In this document: piece after piece, positions 35,001 to 46,811 of the stretch | Numbering within the stretch: the first letter of the stretch is position 1 | Layout of the letters: the number at the start of each line of letters is the position of its first letter | Source of the DNA: Helianthus annuus | Taxonomy: Eukaryota; Streptophyta; Magnoliopsida; Asterales; Asteraceae | Assembly (NCBI RefSeq): GCF_002127325.2 | Contig: NC_035436.2 | Coordinates: 31,328,058-31,392,057 of the forward strand | Direction: 5' to 3' | DNA length: 64,000 bases | The notes under the pieces: model-generated | Database searches by the model: none | What the model was told of the DNA's origin: nothing | Seen by the model: the letters and a program-made list of their open reading frames with translations, nothing else | Position numbers and translations under genes: made by a program

Positions 35001-35292
35001 ATTGGTTATAGAGAACTTGGTTTTAATAAAGGAGAAACGTTTTTGTTAAAACCAGACTATAACCGGTTTAGTGCTCAACGGTCCACAACGACACTTCGCT
35101 CCTCATGCAAGGCTCGACGTTCTAGGTAATATGATGTATGTATATTGCCTACTTGTTAGTTGCGTAGTACATTGCTCATGGTATGCTTGATTAGTATAAC
35201 TACTGTTGTTTGAACACGTGCGTGCTTACTCTGTCCTACTATCGTGCTTTCGCGAACCTCTCTCACACGTATTGCTTTTATTATGAAGAAAC

Positions 35293-38200
35293 ATGTCTGG
35301 ACGCGTTAACATGACACAAGCCCAGTTGACGGCTTTGATCAACGAACGAGTTGCCGCAGCGCTCGCAGCTGCACACGCAGGAGGTATATCCTGCAGTCCG
35401 AAATTGTTCTAGGATCATTTGGATCCTACTCTCGTGAACCAACCTTTGTGTTAAACTCTGTCTTTTCTTTCACCTACCTTAGGTCAGTATGCTCAGGCAC
35501 CGGTGTGCACTTTTAAGACCTTTATGGACTGTCGACCCACAACTTTTAGCGGCACTGAAGGAGCAGTAGGTCTCCTACACTGGTTTGAGAAACTGGAGTC
35601 TGTGTTCGAAATGTGTGAATGCCCTGAAGCGCGCAGGGTAAAGTACGCTACTGGTACTCTCGAGGGTTTGGCTCTCACGTGGTGGAATGCTCAAGTACAG
35701 ATGTTAGGGTTGGTTGCTGCCAACGCCACCCCATGGGAAAACTTCAAGGAAATGATCAGGGAGGAATACTACAGTCGTGACGACATTCACAAACTGGAAG
35801 ATGAGTTCTACAATCTTAAGATGTCGGGATCAGAAATTGAGGCATACACTAAGAGATCGCATGAGCTTGCCTTGTTGTGTCCTACTATGGTGGATCCCCC
35901 GTATAAGCGAATTGAACTCTATCTCAAGGGCTTGGTGCCGGAGATCCAAAGTCATGTGACTTCAGCGAGGTTGACTACTATCCAGCAGGTTGTACAGTTG
36001 GCTCACCGTCTCACTGACCAAGCGGTGGAGCAAAACAAGTTACCGAAGCGTATAGGGGCTGCAACTACTTCTGGTGCTTCTAGTGGGGATAAACGGAAAT
36101 GGGATGGAACTTCAAGCAGGGGTTCAACTTCAGTGCAAACTCAGTCTCAGCAGAGAAAGACGGATGATCACAAGAGCCCCGGTCAGCAGTCATCTAGTGG
36201 TCAAAGTCATGGTGGATACAAGGGGAATCACCCCAAGTGCAATCGTTGCGGCCTACACCACAGTGGGCCATGCACCAGGGGCAACTGTCATCGGTGCAAC
36301 AAGCCTGGTCATGTTGCAAAGGATTGCAGGAGCGCATACCCCGCCAATCAGAATCGTCAGCAACCTCAGCAGAACCAGCGACAGCAGCAGGGTAACAACA
36401 AAGGGTGCTTTCAGTGTGGAGCTGAAGGTCACTTCAAGAAAGATTGTCCCCAACTGAACCAGAACAACAACAACAATCAAGGGAATGGTAACAATGGGAA
36501 CAACAACAATGGTGCTAGGGGACGTGTGTTCGTGATTGGTCAAGGTGAAGCGAGGAATGATCCCAACGTGGTGACGGGTAAGTCCCTTCTCGACGACTTT
36601 TATGTTACAATCTTATTTGATTCGGGTGCCGATACTAGCTATGTGTCACTAGAAGTTAGTAAGATGCTTAAGCGTATTCCTACACCCCTGAGCGACAAGC
36701 ACACAGTAGAGCTAGCTAATGGTAAGAGTTTGGAAGCCTCACACGTAGTCAAGGGTTGCCAGCTTATTCTCGCTAACCAGACTTTCTCTATCGATCTTAT
36801 TCCTATTGTCTTGGGTAGTTTCGACGTTGTCATTGGGATGGATTGGTTATCCCAGCACCGAGCAGAGATTCTTTGTAACGAGAAGATCGTTCGTATTCCT
36901 GGTTTAGGTAGTGAACCTCTCATGATTCGTGGCGACAAGAGAAGTGCTGTCGAGAACATCATCTCTCTTCTTAAGGCCCAGAAATGCTTACGAAAGGGCC
37001 ACACTGCGATTTTGGCTCTAGTTACTGATACCACAGAGAAGGAGAAGAAGCTAGAAGATTTTCCGGTTGTACGCGACTATCCTGAGGTATTCCCTGAGGA
37101 ATTACCTGGTCTTCCGCCCCATCGCCAAGTCGAGTTTCAGATTGATCTAGCTCCTGGAGCCGCGCCTGTAGCCCGTGCACCTTATCGTTTAGCGCCATCA
37201 GAGTTGGAGGAACTCTCCACGCAACTACAAGAACTCTTGGATAAGGGTTTTATTCGTCCTAGCTCATCGCCTTGGGGAGCCCCAGTGCTATTTGTGAAGA
37301 AAAAGGACGGTACCTTCAGAATGTGTATCGACTATCGCGAACTCAACAAGGTGACTGTGAAGAATCGTTATCCTCTACCGCGTATTGACGACTTGTTCGA
37401 CCAGTTGCAGGGGTCGAGCTACTATTCGAAGATCGATCTGAGATCGGGATATCACCAGCTGAGAGTTCGAGAAGAGGATGTCTCTAAGACAGCCTTTAGA
37501 ACTCGTTATGGGCACTATGAGTTTCTGGTCATGCCGTTTGGGCTGACGAACGCACCGGCAGTATTTATGGATTTGATGAATCGAGTGTGCAAACCGTACC
37601 TGGACAAGTTTGTTATAGTCTTTATCGACGACATCCTGATCTATTCTAAGAGCAAAGAAGAGCACGAACAGCATCTACGACTTATTTTGGAACTCCTTCG
37701 GAAGGAACAGCTTTACGCAAAGTTCTCGAAGTGCGACTTCTGGCTTCGTGAAGTCCATTTCCTAGGGCATGTGGTGAACAAGGATGGGATTCACGTTGAT
37801 CCATCCAAAGTGGAATCTATTAAGAACTGGCCTGCACCTCGTACGCCAAAGGAAATTCGCCAATTTTTGGGATTGGCAGGTTACTACAGGAGATTCATTA
37901 AGGATTTCTCTAAGATTGCGCAGCCTCTCACCTTACTAACGCAGAAAGGCGTTGTTTATCATTGGGGAAATGCACAAGAGTTAGCTTTTCAACATCTAAA
38001 GGATAGACTTTGTAGTGCACCTATTCTTTCACTGCCAGAGGGCACAGAAGATTTTGTGGTTTACTGTGATGCATCAATTCAAGGTCTTGGTTGTGTATTG
38101 ATGCAACGAGATAAAGTCATAGCTTACGCCTCACGACAACTTAAAGTTCACGAGAAGAACTACACGACACATGATTTAGAGCTGGGAGCTGTTGTTTTCG

Positions 38201-39987
38201 CACTTAAACTATGGCGGCATTACCTGTACGGAACCAAGTGCGCCATCTACACCGACCACAGAAGTTTAGAACACATATTCAAGCAGAAGGAACTAAATAT
38301 GCGGCAGCGACGATGGGTCGAACTGCTGAATGATTACGAGTGCTCTATCAGGTATCACCCGGGCAAGGCCAATGTAGTGGCGGACGCCCTCAGTCGAAAG
38401 GACACTACGCCTAAGCGTGTAAGAGCCTTACAACTCACGATACATTCTAGTCTACCTTCGCAAATACGAGCTGCTCAGATAGAAGCACTGAAACCAGAAA
38501 ACGTTAGAGCAGAAGCTCTACGCGGGTCAAGGCAACACTTAGAACAGAAGGAAGACGGTGCTTATTATGTAACAGGACGCATTTGGGTCCCACTCTACGG
38601 CGACTTACGAGAACTTGTGATGGATGAAGCGCACAAATCTCGCTACTCGGTACACCCTGGTTCGGACAAAATGTACCACGATATTAAAACTACGTATTGG
38701 TGGCCTAGCATGAAGGCCCACATAGCAACTTATGTCAGCAAGTGTTTGACTTGTGCACGAGTCAAGACGGAATATCAGAAACCCTCAGGCCTACTCCAAC
38801 AACCCGAAATACCACAATGGAAATGGGAGCAAATTTCCATGGATTTCGTCACTGGCCTACCTAGATCACAGCGCGGAAACGATACTATCTGGGTGATCGT
38901 GGATCGACTCACAAAATCCGCACACTTTTTGGCAATCAAGGAAACGGATAAGTTCTCCACTCTGGCGGAGATATACCTCAAGGAAGTTGTTTCGAGGCAC
39001 GGGGTGCCCACCTCTATTATCTCTGATCGAGATGCACGTTTTACTTCGGAACTGTGGCAGGCAATGCACAAGTCTTTTGGCTCACGTTTAGATATGAGCA
39101 CAGCGTATCACCCACAGACGGACGGGCAGTCCGAGCGAACTATTCAGACCTTAGAAGACATGCTTCGCGCTTGTGTAATCGACTTTGGCAACAGCTGGGA
39201 AAGACATCTGCCACTCGTGGAATTTTCGTATAATAACAGCTACCACACCAGCATTAAAGCTGCTCCGTTTGAGGCATTGTACGGACGTAAATGCCGGTCA
39301 CCCCTCTGTTGGGCAGAGGTGGGGGATAGTCAGATCACTGGTCCAGAACATGTGGTAGACACTACTGAGCGGATTGCTCAAATACGACAACGCATGGCGG
39401 CCGCTCGTGACCGTCAGAAGACATACGCCGATAAGGGCAGGAAACCACTCGAGCTCCAGGTTGGGGAGCGGGTATTACTCAAAGTTTCACCCTGGAAGGG
39501 TGTGGTTCGTTTTGGTAAACGCGGCAAACTCAACCCACGATACGTTGGACCTTTCGAAATTCTTGAGAAAATAGGCAAGGTGGCCTACAGACTGAAATTA
39601 CCAGCGGAACTCGGTGCAGTTCACAACGTTTTCCATGTGTCAAATCTGAAGAAGTGTCTGTCAGATGAGACGCACGTAGTCCCTCTAAAGGAACTCACGA
39701 TCGATGAACAGTTGAGATTCGTCGAAGAACCTGTCGAGATCACGGACCGGGATGTTAAGGTCCTCAAGAGCACTAGAATACCTCTTGTTCGAGTTCGTTG
39801 GAACTCACGTCGCGGCCCAGAGTTTACCTGGGAGCGCGAAGATCGGATGAAACAAAAGTATCCCCAACTGTTTGAGAACAGTACAAACGCTACTGAGGCT
39901 GAAGCTACGGAATTTCGGGACGAAATTCCAGATCAACGGGGGGTGGATGTGACACCCCAGGATAACCGGGAAAACCTTACAACTTGA
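35293..39987 (+). CDS. Gag-pol polyprotein of element I (chromodomain Ty3/gypsy)
   Basis: The long frame is open from 35483 to 39987. An upstream ATG at 35293 gives 30 codons that join it through a putative 99 nt GT-AG intron (35384-35482); reading through the interval hits a TAG. Total would be ~1531 residues. Counting residues from 35503: gag core about 10-190; zinc-knuckle segment at 246 (short CCHC-like), 262 and 302 (CX2CX4HX4C); protease DSGA at 373; RT about 575-760 with FIDD at 707-710; RNase H Asp near 854 and Glu in [12 protein letters not shown]; integrase H/C zinc site about 1050-1085 and catalytic Asp 1114, Asp 1175, Glu 1211; chromodomain about 1407-1460. All key residues are present. 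The 3' end overlaps the 3' LTR by 40 nt. Role: particle formation, processing, reverse transcription and integration; chromodomains guide insertion to heterochromatin in related elements. Confidence 0.93.
35384..35482 (+). other. Putative intron in gag of element I
   Basis: AG|GTATAT donor, CTTAG|G acceptor, phase 1. A related 90 nt interval lies at the same place in element II, with conserved coding sequence on both sides. Confidence 0.6.
39909..39929 (+). other. Hairpin 1 before PPT 1 of element I
   Basis: Stem GGAATTTCG / CGAAATTCC (9 bp) with loop GGA, inside the last pol codons, 18 nt before the LTR start. Confidence 0.85.
39930..39947 (+). promoter_or_regulatory. PPT 1 of element I (used)
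   Basis: AACGGGGGGTGGA directly before TGTGACACCCC. The LTR pair and TSD show that this boundary was used by element I. Confidence 0.85.
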
Positions 39988-42537
39988 CTAGCTTCCTCAG
40001 TGAGTGCCATCAAATTTCGGGACGAAATTTCTTTCAACTTGGGGATGATGTGACAACTCGAAATTTAGAACCTTTCGTTGTAACTTGCTTGTACATTATG
40101 TGACTAGCTGTCCGGTTAAACTTAATGATAATGTGAACCTTTATGTGATATGTGCTTTATTATGTGTGCATTGTATGTATATGTGTACGTGTTTTATGTG
40201 AACCGAGAACCCAACCCGAGAACCAAGAACCCGACTCGAGACCATGAGGTCTCGAGTGAATAGTAATCGGTTTTGGGCCTTGGGCCGAGAACCTTTGGCC
40301 GGTTGGGCCTTTGGGCCGTGAACCCCCACTCGAAACCCACTAAGGGTGCACACACTTGGAACTTAGCTATAAATACACCACCCTAGTTACTTGTTACCAC
40401 TTTGTTGAACATTGCACACACACACTCTTCTACTTTTCTCTCTAAGCCTTAAGAACACAAACACATTTCCAAGACTCTCGGATCCACTCGGTTGACACAA
40501 GAAACTCTCGGATTTGGACTTCGGATCGGCACACACACACACATCACCAACCGGTTAGTATTTTTATGGTTGATTTTTGTTGTGTTTTGTGAATGAATAA
40601 ATAAGATGATGTTTATGGTTAGAGATTACATGATGTCCTTGATGTTTATGATGATTCTAATATGCACAATGTTGATAACCGGTTAACATATGTTAAAAGA
40701 TGAGTTGTGATATTTTGTGTCTAAATGCTTGATGTTGAAAATAGATTCATTGTATGTTAAAAATGAATGATGAAATCGGGTTGCACTTGTGATGAAATCG
40801 GACATATATGGAAACCGAGTTGTGTGTTATGTTTAGTGTTTTGATGCTTGTTCATAGTTTTGGTTGAATAAGTGATTAATAGGTTATGAACTTGATGAAC
40901 ATAAGTTTGAATATTTGAAGAACACTTTGAATGATAGTTGAAGATTGAAAACCCTTGTGATTTTGATCCATCTTTGACCCATAGCCTGATTAGGAAAACT
41001 GTTAGTGAAATTCTATTGGTCATTTCCGGATTTGGGCCTGATTATATTGTACTAATGGGACTGATACACCTGCATCAACACGTGAACTTGAAAACGACAG
41101 CTTACCGACTCGCAATCACCCGTTGCGACTCGCAACCACAGCGTGATGACTCGAGACCACGCGGTTGCGACTCGCAACCATAGCAGGACAAGCCGAAACC
41201 ACAGGTTACGAGTCCCGTTGCGACTCGAGACCTCAGCATGATGAACCGAAACCATGGTTGCGACACCGGTTGCGACTCGCAACCATCCATGATTAACACA
41301 CAGCATGACTCGAGACCATGCTTGCGAGTCCGGTTGCGACTCGAGACCACACTTTGGGCCTTAGTTAATGGGCCAGACTGATGGGCTTCTGTGTTAACTG
41401 CTTTTACGTGTATGGGCCTAAGTAGTTGGGCTGAACTTGTGAACCGTATGTGCTACTGTTGACTGTTAACTGTTACTGCTAAACGTGCTTGACAAACGTG
41501 TTGAACATTTGTGCACTACTTGGTTCGAATCTGATTATACGTGATATCCGTGTTAGGACGTTATTGACTACTTGCGACTTGATTGACTTTCTGTGATTAA
41601 CTGCCGAGCAAACCAAGGTGAGTTCACACCCTTTACAAAGCATGGGATTCCCTGGGTTGGGAACGGGGTTAAGGAACGTGGGTTCCTCGTCTACCTTGGG
41701 TAGGACGTCAGTGGTTCAGGAATGAAATTCCTCGTCCGGATGGACGGATAAACGTACTAGACTAAAACTCTATCACGAAGTCCCTCCTTTTTGTATCGAC
41801 TAATCGCCGGGCCAATGGCGAGCGGGTCATTAGTTAGATAGCGCTATTTAGGTCTGACAAGCCTCACACCGTGCCGCAGAGGACGGGCGTGAACTAATGG
41901 ATCTGTGGCACGTCAATGATGATAGACATTGATGTTTTCAGGGCACATAAACATGACTACAGTCAGCAATCGATACGGTAACGAGTCTAGTATACACATG
42001 GGGTAGCCCCCACGGCTGGAGAGCCAGATGATGTACATGGGGTAGCCCCCACGGCCGAAATGCCTGATAACTACATGGGGTAGCCCCCACGGCCGGAGTG
42101 CCGGAGTAAACTGGGAACGAACATGTCACGTTTTTTAAACTATGGGGTAACCCCCACGGCAGGATGCCAGATAAAGTAAACTGTTTTCGAAACAACTAAA
42201 ACGAACGCCCACCCGTGAACTCACTCAACTAGTTGTTGACTCGTTACTACATGCTTTGCAGGACCATAGGTACTCAGTGGGAGCTTGCATGGAGGAGGAT
42301 CGTTGTGGGACACGGACTGCTACATGCTATGTTAAACTTGAAATTTTTGAACTTATGTTATAACTTTAAACTTATGCTTCCGCTTGCAACTTAAACTTAA
42401 TTGTTTTGAAACACCAATCGTAGTGGTTAAACTTTTATGATCATTATATGCTTGTTCAGTATGATTGGTGGCTGGATCCTGGTCAGTCACGCCTCCAAGC
42501 GGTAGTACTCCGCAGGTGGGATTTTGGGGGTGTGACA
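39948..42537 (+). repeat. Element I 3' LTR
   Basis: 2590 bp, looks identical to the 5' LTR. Contains hairpin 2 (40012-40030) and the unused PPT 2 (40031-40048). Followed by TSD TTTTG at 42538-42542. Confidence 0.93.
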
Positions 42538-44866
42538 TTTTGGACATGGGGAGGGCGTCGGCGACGACCCTAGGGGTCGTAGGCGACGGCCCTTGCATTT
42601 ACACGTAGCCAAAAACCTCCGTAGGCAGCAAAATAACCCGTCAGCAAAAACTGACTTTCCAGGGGTCGTAGGCGACGGCCTATTTGGGCGTAGGCTACGG
42701 CCTCTCGAAAATCAGTTTTCCTGCTGTGTTGTTTTCGTCGTTCGAACGCACTAAAACTCGCATAACTTTTGAACCGTTTACCCGTTTAATCTCCCGCTTC
42801 TTCCTACATGCTTGTAAATTCACATTCTATCCTATGAACTTGAAATCCAACATCCGGTTTAAGGAAAATATTCACTTAAAGCTCTCGGCTCATTACCTTT
42901 TTACAAGTTTTGTCCCCTTTATGCATTTACCAACATAACTTGCTTATTTGACCCAAATTTTCCGGAAACCTTATGATTTCAATATTACCTATCATAAAGA
43001 TTAAATCCTTGGATGCCTTGCATCCTCTTAACCTATTTTCGCTCAAAAGCTTATTTTGACCCATTAAGGGTATTTGCGCATTTTAAGATCTATGACTAAC
43101 AAAAACCATACTTCTCAATTTCACACTTGTCTAAAACATTTCACTTATCAAACAACGTATTTCTAAACAATTTCGAAGCTTGTTTACCCGATATACCCAT
43201 CGAGGGCGTTTTGGTCAACTTTGTTTCATCCTTTGCAACAAAGGACTATCCTTTGCAACAAAGGACTCCATCCATTTCTAAACAATTCCTACGGCTTAAC
43301 CATGACTCTAATCACACTTACCTGGATCGGGTCAAAGCTATGACCCGTCATAATGCTTATCTGCTTAATTGCTAATTAATAGCAATGCAAATCCTTTCAC
43401 CATTCATCCTGTGAATACATAGTACTTAACAAAACAATCATTAGTCGCCATTGCCAAATGGTGATATCTTCACCATTGTCCGAATTGGTCTTAAAAGACA
43501 ATTTCATCCTTATGGGGTTGTAATTAGTCATTATTCATCCCTTGTAACTTATTTCTTCATTAACTCATAGTCAAAGTTACCATAATACCCTTTTTACCCT
43601 TTTTAACCCTCAAACTTAGTTTCTTGACATGGTCACATGTTCCGACCCGTGTCAAGCTTGTCGAAACATTATTCTTGATATATTGGGTTATCATGCTCTT
43701 AATCTATACTATGAATAAATATTCTACAAAAAAGGTGTAAGCTTTACTTACCTTGCATCCGAGTACGCTTCCCGTGCACATAAGTTCCATTTGACTCGCT
43801 TCTTTCCCAAGCTTCCATGTCGCTTACCAAGCATCAACTATCATATATCATTCTCAAGATAGTTAGCTTATTTATCATTCATCACAACCTTTTCATTACA
43901 CCGATCTTATGTGGAATTTATCCCTCAACCTTATAACATGCTAATCTATCATTTCTTATCCGATTTCTTTAAACATTCACACACATGTTTGATTCTAAAC
44001 ATCATTAACATAAGTAAATCATCAATTTACATCACATTGTCTAAAACCCACTTCACTACTACATTATTAATCACTTGCTAGTGATCTAAACTTAAGTTCT
44101 TCATAATATTATCATGCCTTTGGTGTATGTACTACCTTCTAAACATAAGGTACAACTAGTTCATGCACAATCTCCTAATCTCATACAAAATTCACCAAAT
44201 TCCACTTCCTAATCAACACGAATCATTCATGCATAAACATCAAACATACTAGTATTACATTTCTTTTAACTCCTCTTACAAGAACCCATCATGCAAATCA
44301 AAATACATCAATATTAAGCAAAATTGGACATGGATGATTCACCCATGTCATCATCTTCATCATAACAAATGAGTTTCATCCAAAAACATCAAATTAACCT
44401 AAATCATGCATAACCCATATCCAATATGACGATTCTAACACACACCCATTCTCAATTTCATACAAATTCGCGATTTACATCAAAACCCACTTCGTGAAAG
44501 ATCACCAATCTAACTTCTAATGCATACCTTACGATCCCCTTGTGATGGTGATCATTATTCCATGTTTATTTGCGAATTTGAGCCTTGAATCATCCCTTGA
44601 TTTGAAGCTTTTGAAGAATTAGGGCTTGGCTCCTATGGAGCCCCTTCTGATCGTTCCAGAACACACACGAGATGTGTGTGTTTGTGTGTGTTTTTATTAA
44701 TTTAAAACATAACTTTCCCCTTGTCCATCTTTGGTCCCTCAAGTTTATACCTTTGCTTGTTTTGCTAAACATTTGACTAGATATAATAACCTAGTTATTA
44801 CATTCTATTTTATTAGACATGGGGTCTTACTAACAATTTTAATAATTCGAGTTTTGGGGCGTTACA

Positions 44867-46811
44867 GGTCTACCCCCCTTAAATGAGGTTTCGTCCCCGA
44901 AACCTTCCTTATTCAAATCAAACCAATTCTACTCTTACCCCTTTCAAGTTGTTCATTCACAATACTTATGTAAGACTCTATTCGAGAGCTCTTATTAGTG
45001 TCCTTCATTTCATATTGCTAGTTTCTAGCACATATCATCCCTAGCATTTCATTCATTGAACTTAATCCAAAAGTATACAATCCTTACTTGTATTGATTTT
45101 AAGTTTACGGCTTGTCTCTAGCTTCCTATTTAAGCATATTACCTTCATATATCGAAATAAATCGATTTATTTCATTCTACTCATACATCATGTACAATCT
45201 TTCATTTTATTCGCTTTGAGACATCCTTAGCATCCCATTACTAATGTTACTTCTAATTATCTTAATGTTCATACGAGAGGTCAACATATCATCATAGGCA
45301 TACTATAATCATTTATTTACATCAATACTTACTCATAATCACAAGCTAAACATCTTACTAACCTTGACTTCGTCGTGTATGCCAACGGTTTGTGGCCCGA
45401 GTCGGCCCGTTTCTTCATGGGTTCATGTAATACTTAACATTGATTGCTTCCATTGATTTTTTGAGCACCCGCCTATGCGCATTCTTTCAACAATGCCTTG
45501 TTCAAATGAACATGGCCAACAAGCCCAACATCAAAATTAGCACTTTCCATCGATACTCGTCATTATTACTTTTTCTCCATACTTATTTTATTTGGGGTTT
45601 TAAATGCTCCTAATTCTTTTATTCTTAAAATTATTTCATTAACCTTTTTGCAGAACTTCCCCTTCCCGGCCATACTTAAGTTATCGTTCGGGTTGTATCC
45701 CGTCATTCATTCCGACTCACACGAGTCAATTAACAATGTATTAATATGTGGCTTAATCAAAATTTTCTTTTCTTAACTCAATTTTTAAGTTCGCATATCA
45801 TTTATGGTCATTCCTTCGTCCTTAAATCCGTCTCGCGGATTCATATTTTTGCATTCATACATTTCATTTCTTGAATCCGTCTTGCGGATTCAAGCATTGC
45901 ATTCACATCTTTCATTCTTTGAGTCCGTCTCGCGGATTCAAGCATTGCATTCATACATTTCATTCCTTGAATCCGTCTTGCGGATTCAAGCATTGCATTC
46001 ATACATTTCATTCCTTGAATCCGTCTTGCGGATTCAAGCATTGCATTCATACATTTCATTCCTTGAATCCGTCTTGCGGATTCAAGCATTGCATTCACAT
46101 CTTTCATTCTTTGAGTCCGTCTAGCAGATTCAAACATTGCATTCATACATTGTTGATCCGTACCGTCTTACAGATTCAACATTCTTCATTCTTATCATTC
46201 ACACTTTTTATTCTTACATAGTACTCTTAATCTCCCGAGAGTCTTATTACTCATTTCACCCACACGCCCACCAGCTACCTAATTCTAACGGACATACCTG
46301 TGACAACTATCACGGTCTCACGAACGTCATATGTTTCTTGTGTACTGGCCGGGTACACAATCCACATACTAGTTTTGTGTCTTCGTGTAATCACCACCTT
46401 ATGTCCGTAGAATTAAGTTTCGGCACGTGTACACTTCTAAAACTTCCTTACCATACCATTATTATATTTCATTTAAAATTTTCTTTCACTTGCTTAATTA
46501 TATACCATTTCATGCACCCATAAGCTAAATCTACGTACCTTGGTCAATATGTCATATTACATACCTTGGTGCCGGCGCTAGACCGCATTTACAGACCATC
46601 CCTTCCCAGCAATCATGCTGACCTTACACATAACATACTGTTAGTTATCCTCAAATGCATACTTAAGCATATACTTACATTGGCTTCTACCCTTAGATCT
46701 TGATCGAGTCTTGGATTGTATGGGTCCTTATCACAAGAGCACACATGTTTGAGTTCAAGTATTTACCTCCTCATACTTGATTTCCTTCAAACCAGGGCTC
46801 TGATACCAACT
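44867..46811 (-). repeat. LARD internal region 3
   Basis: 1945 bp, 48 bp shorter than internal 1. Hairpin 44886-44905; PBS 46796-46808. Confidence 0.85.
45829..46181. repeat. 48 bp hairpin repeat array, internal 3 (7 units)
   Basis: Same unit, seven copies; the last has a base change (GCAGATTC) that breaks the hairpin arm. Confidence 0.9.

Larger units (their letters stand above)
32395..42537 (+). mobile_element. Element I: intact Ty3/gypsy chromovirus-type retrotransposon
   Basis: 10143 bp, LTRs 2590 bp each, internal 4963 bp, TSD TTTTG. It has a tRNA-iMet PBS, a single uninterrupted gag-pol reading frame (with a putative short 5' intron) and a PPT. The pol order is protease, RT, RNase H, integrase, then a C-terminal chromodomain, which places it among chromoviruses, probably the Tekay/Del clade. 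By eye the two LTRs look identical, so insertion was recent and the element may be competent. It sits inside LTR3 of the LARD array. Confidence 0.92.
31567..44866 (-). repeat. LARD LTR3, split by element I
   Basis: Left part 31567-32394 and right part 42538-44866 make one LTR when element I and one TSD copy are removed. Element I entered at TTTTG. Confidence 0.9.

Noticed and set aside
36253..39101. Minus-strand frames of 67-131 codons inside gag-pol of element I
   Set aside because: Shadows of the real plus-strand coding frame.
42538..46811. A separate, fourth LARD insertion to the right of element I
   Set aside because: The sequence at 42543 continues exactly where LTR3 was cut at 32394, so it is the rest of LTR3 and not a new insertion.
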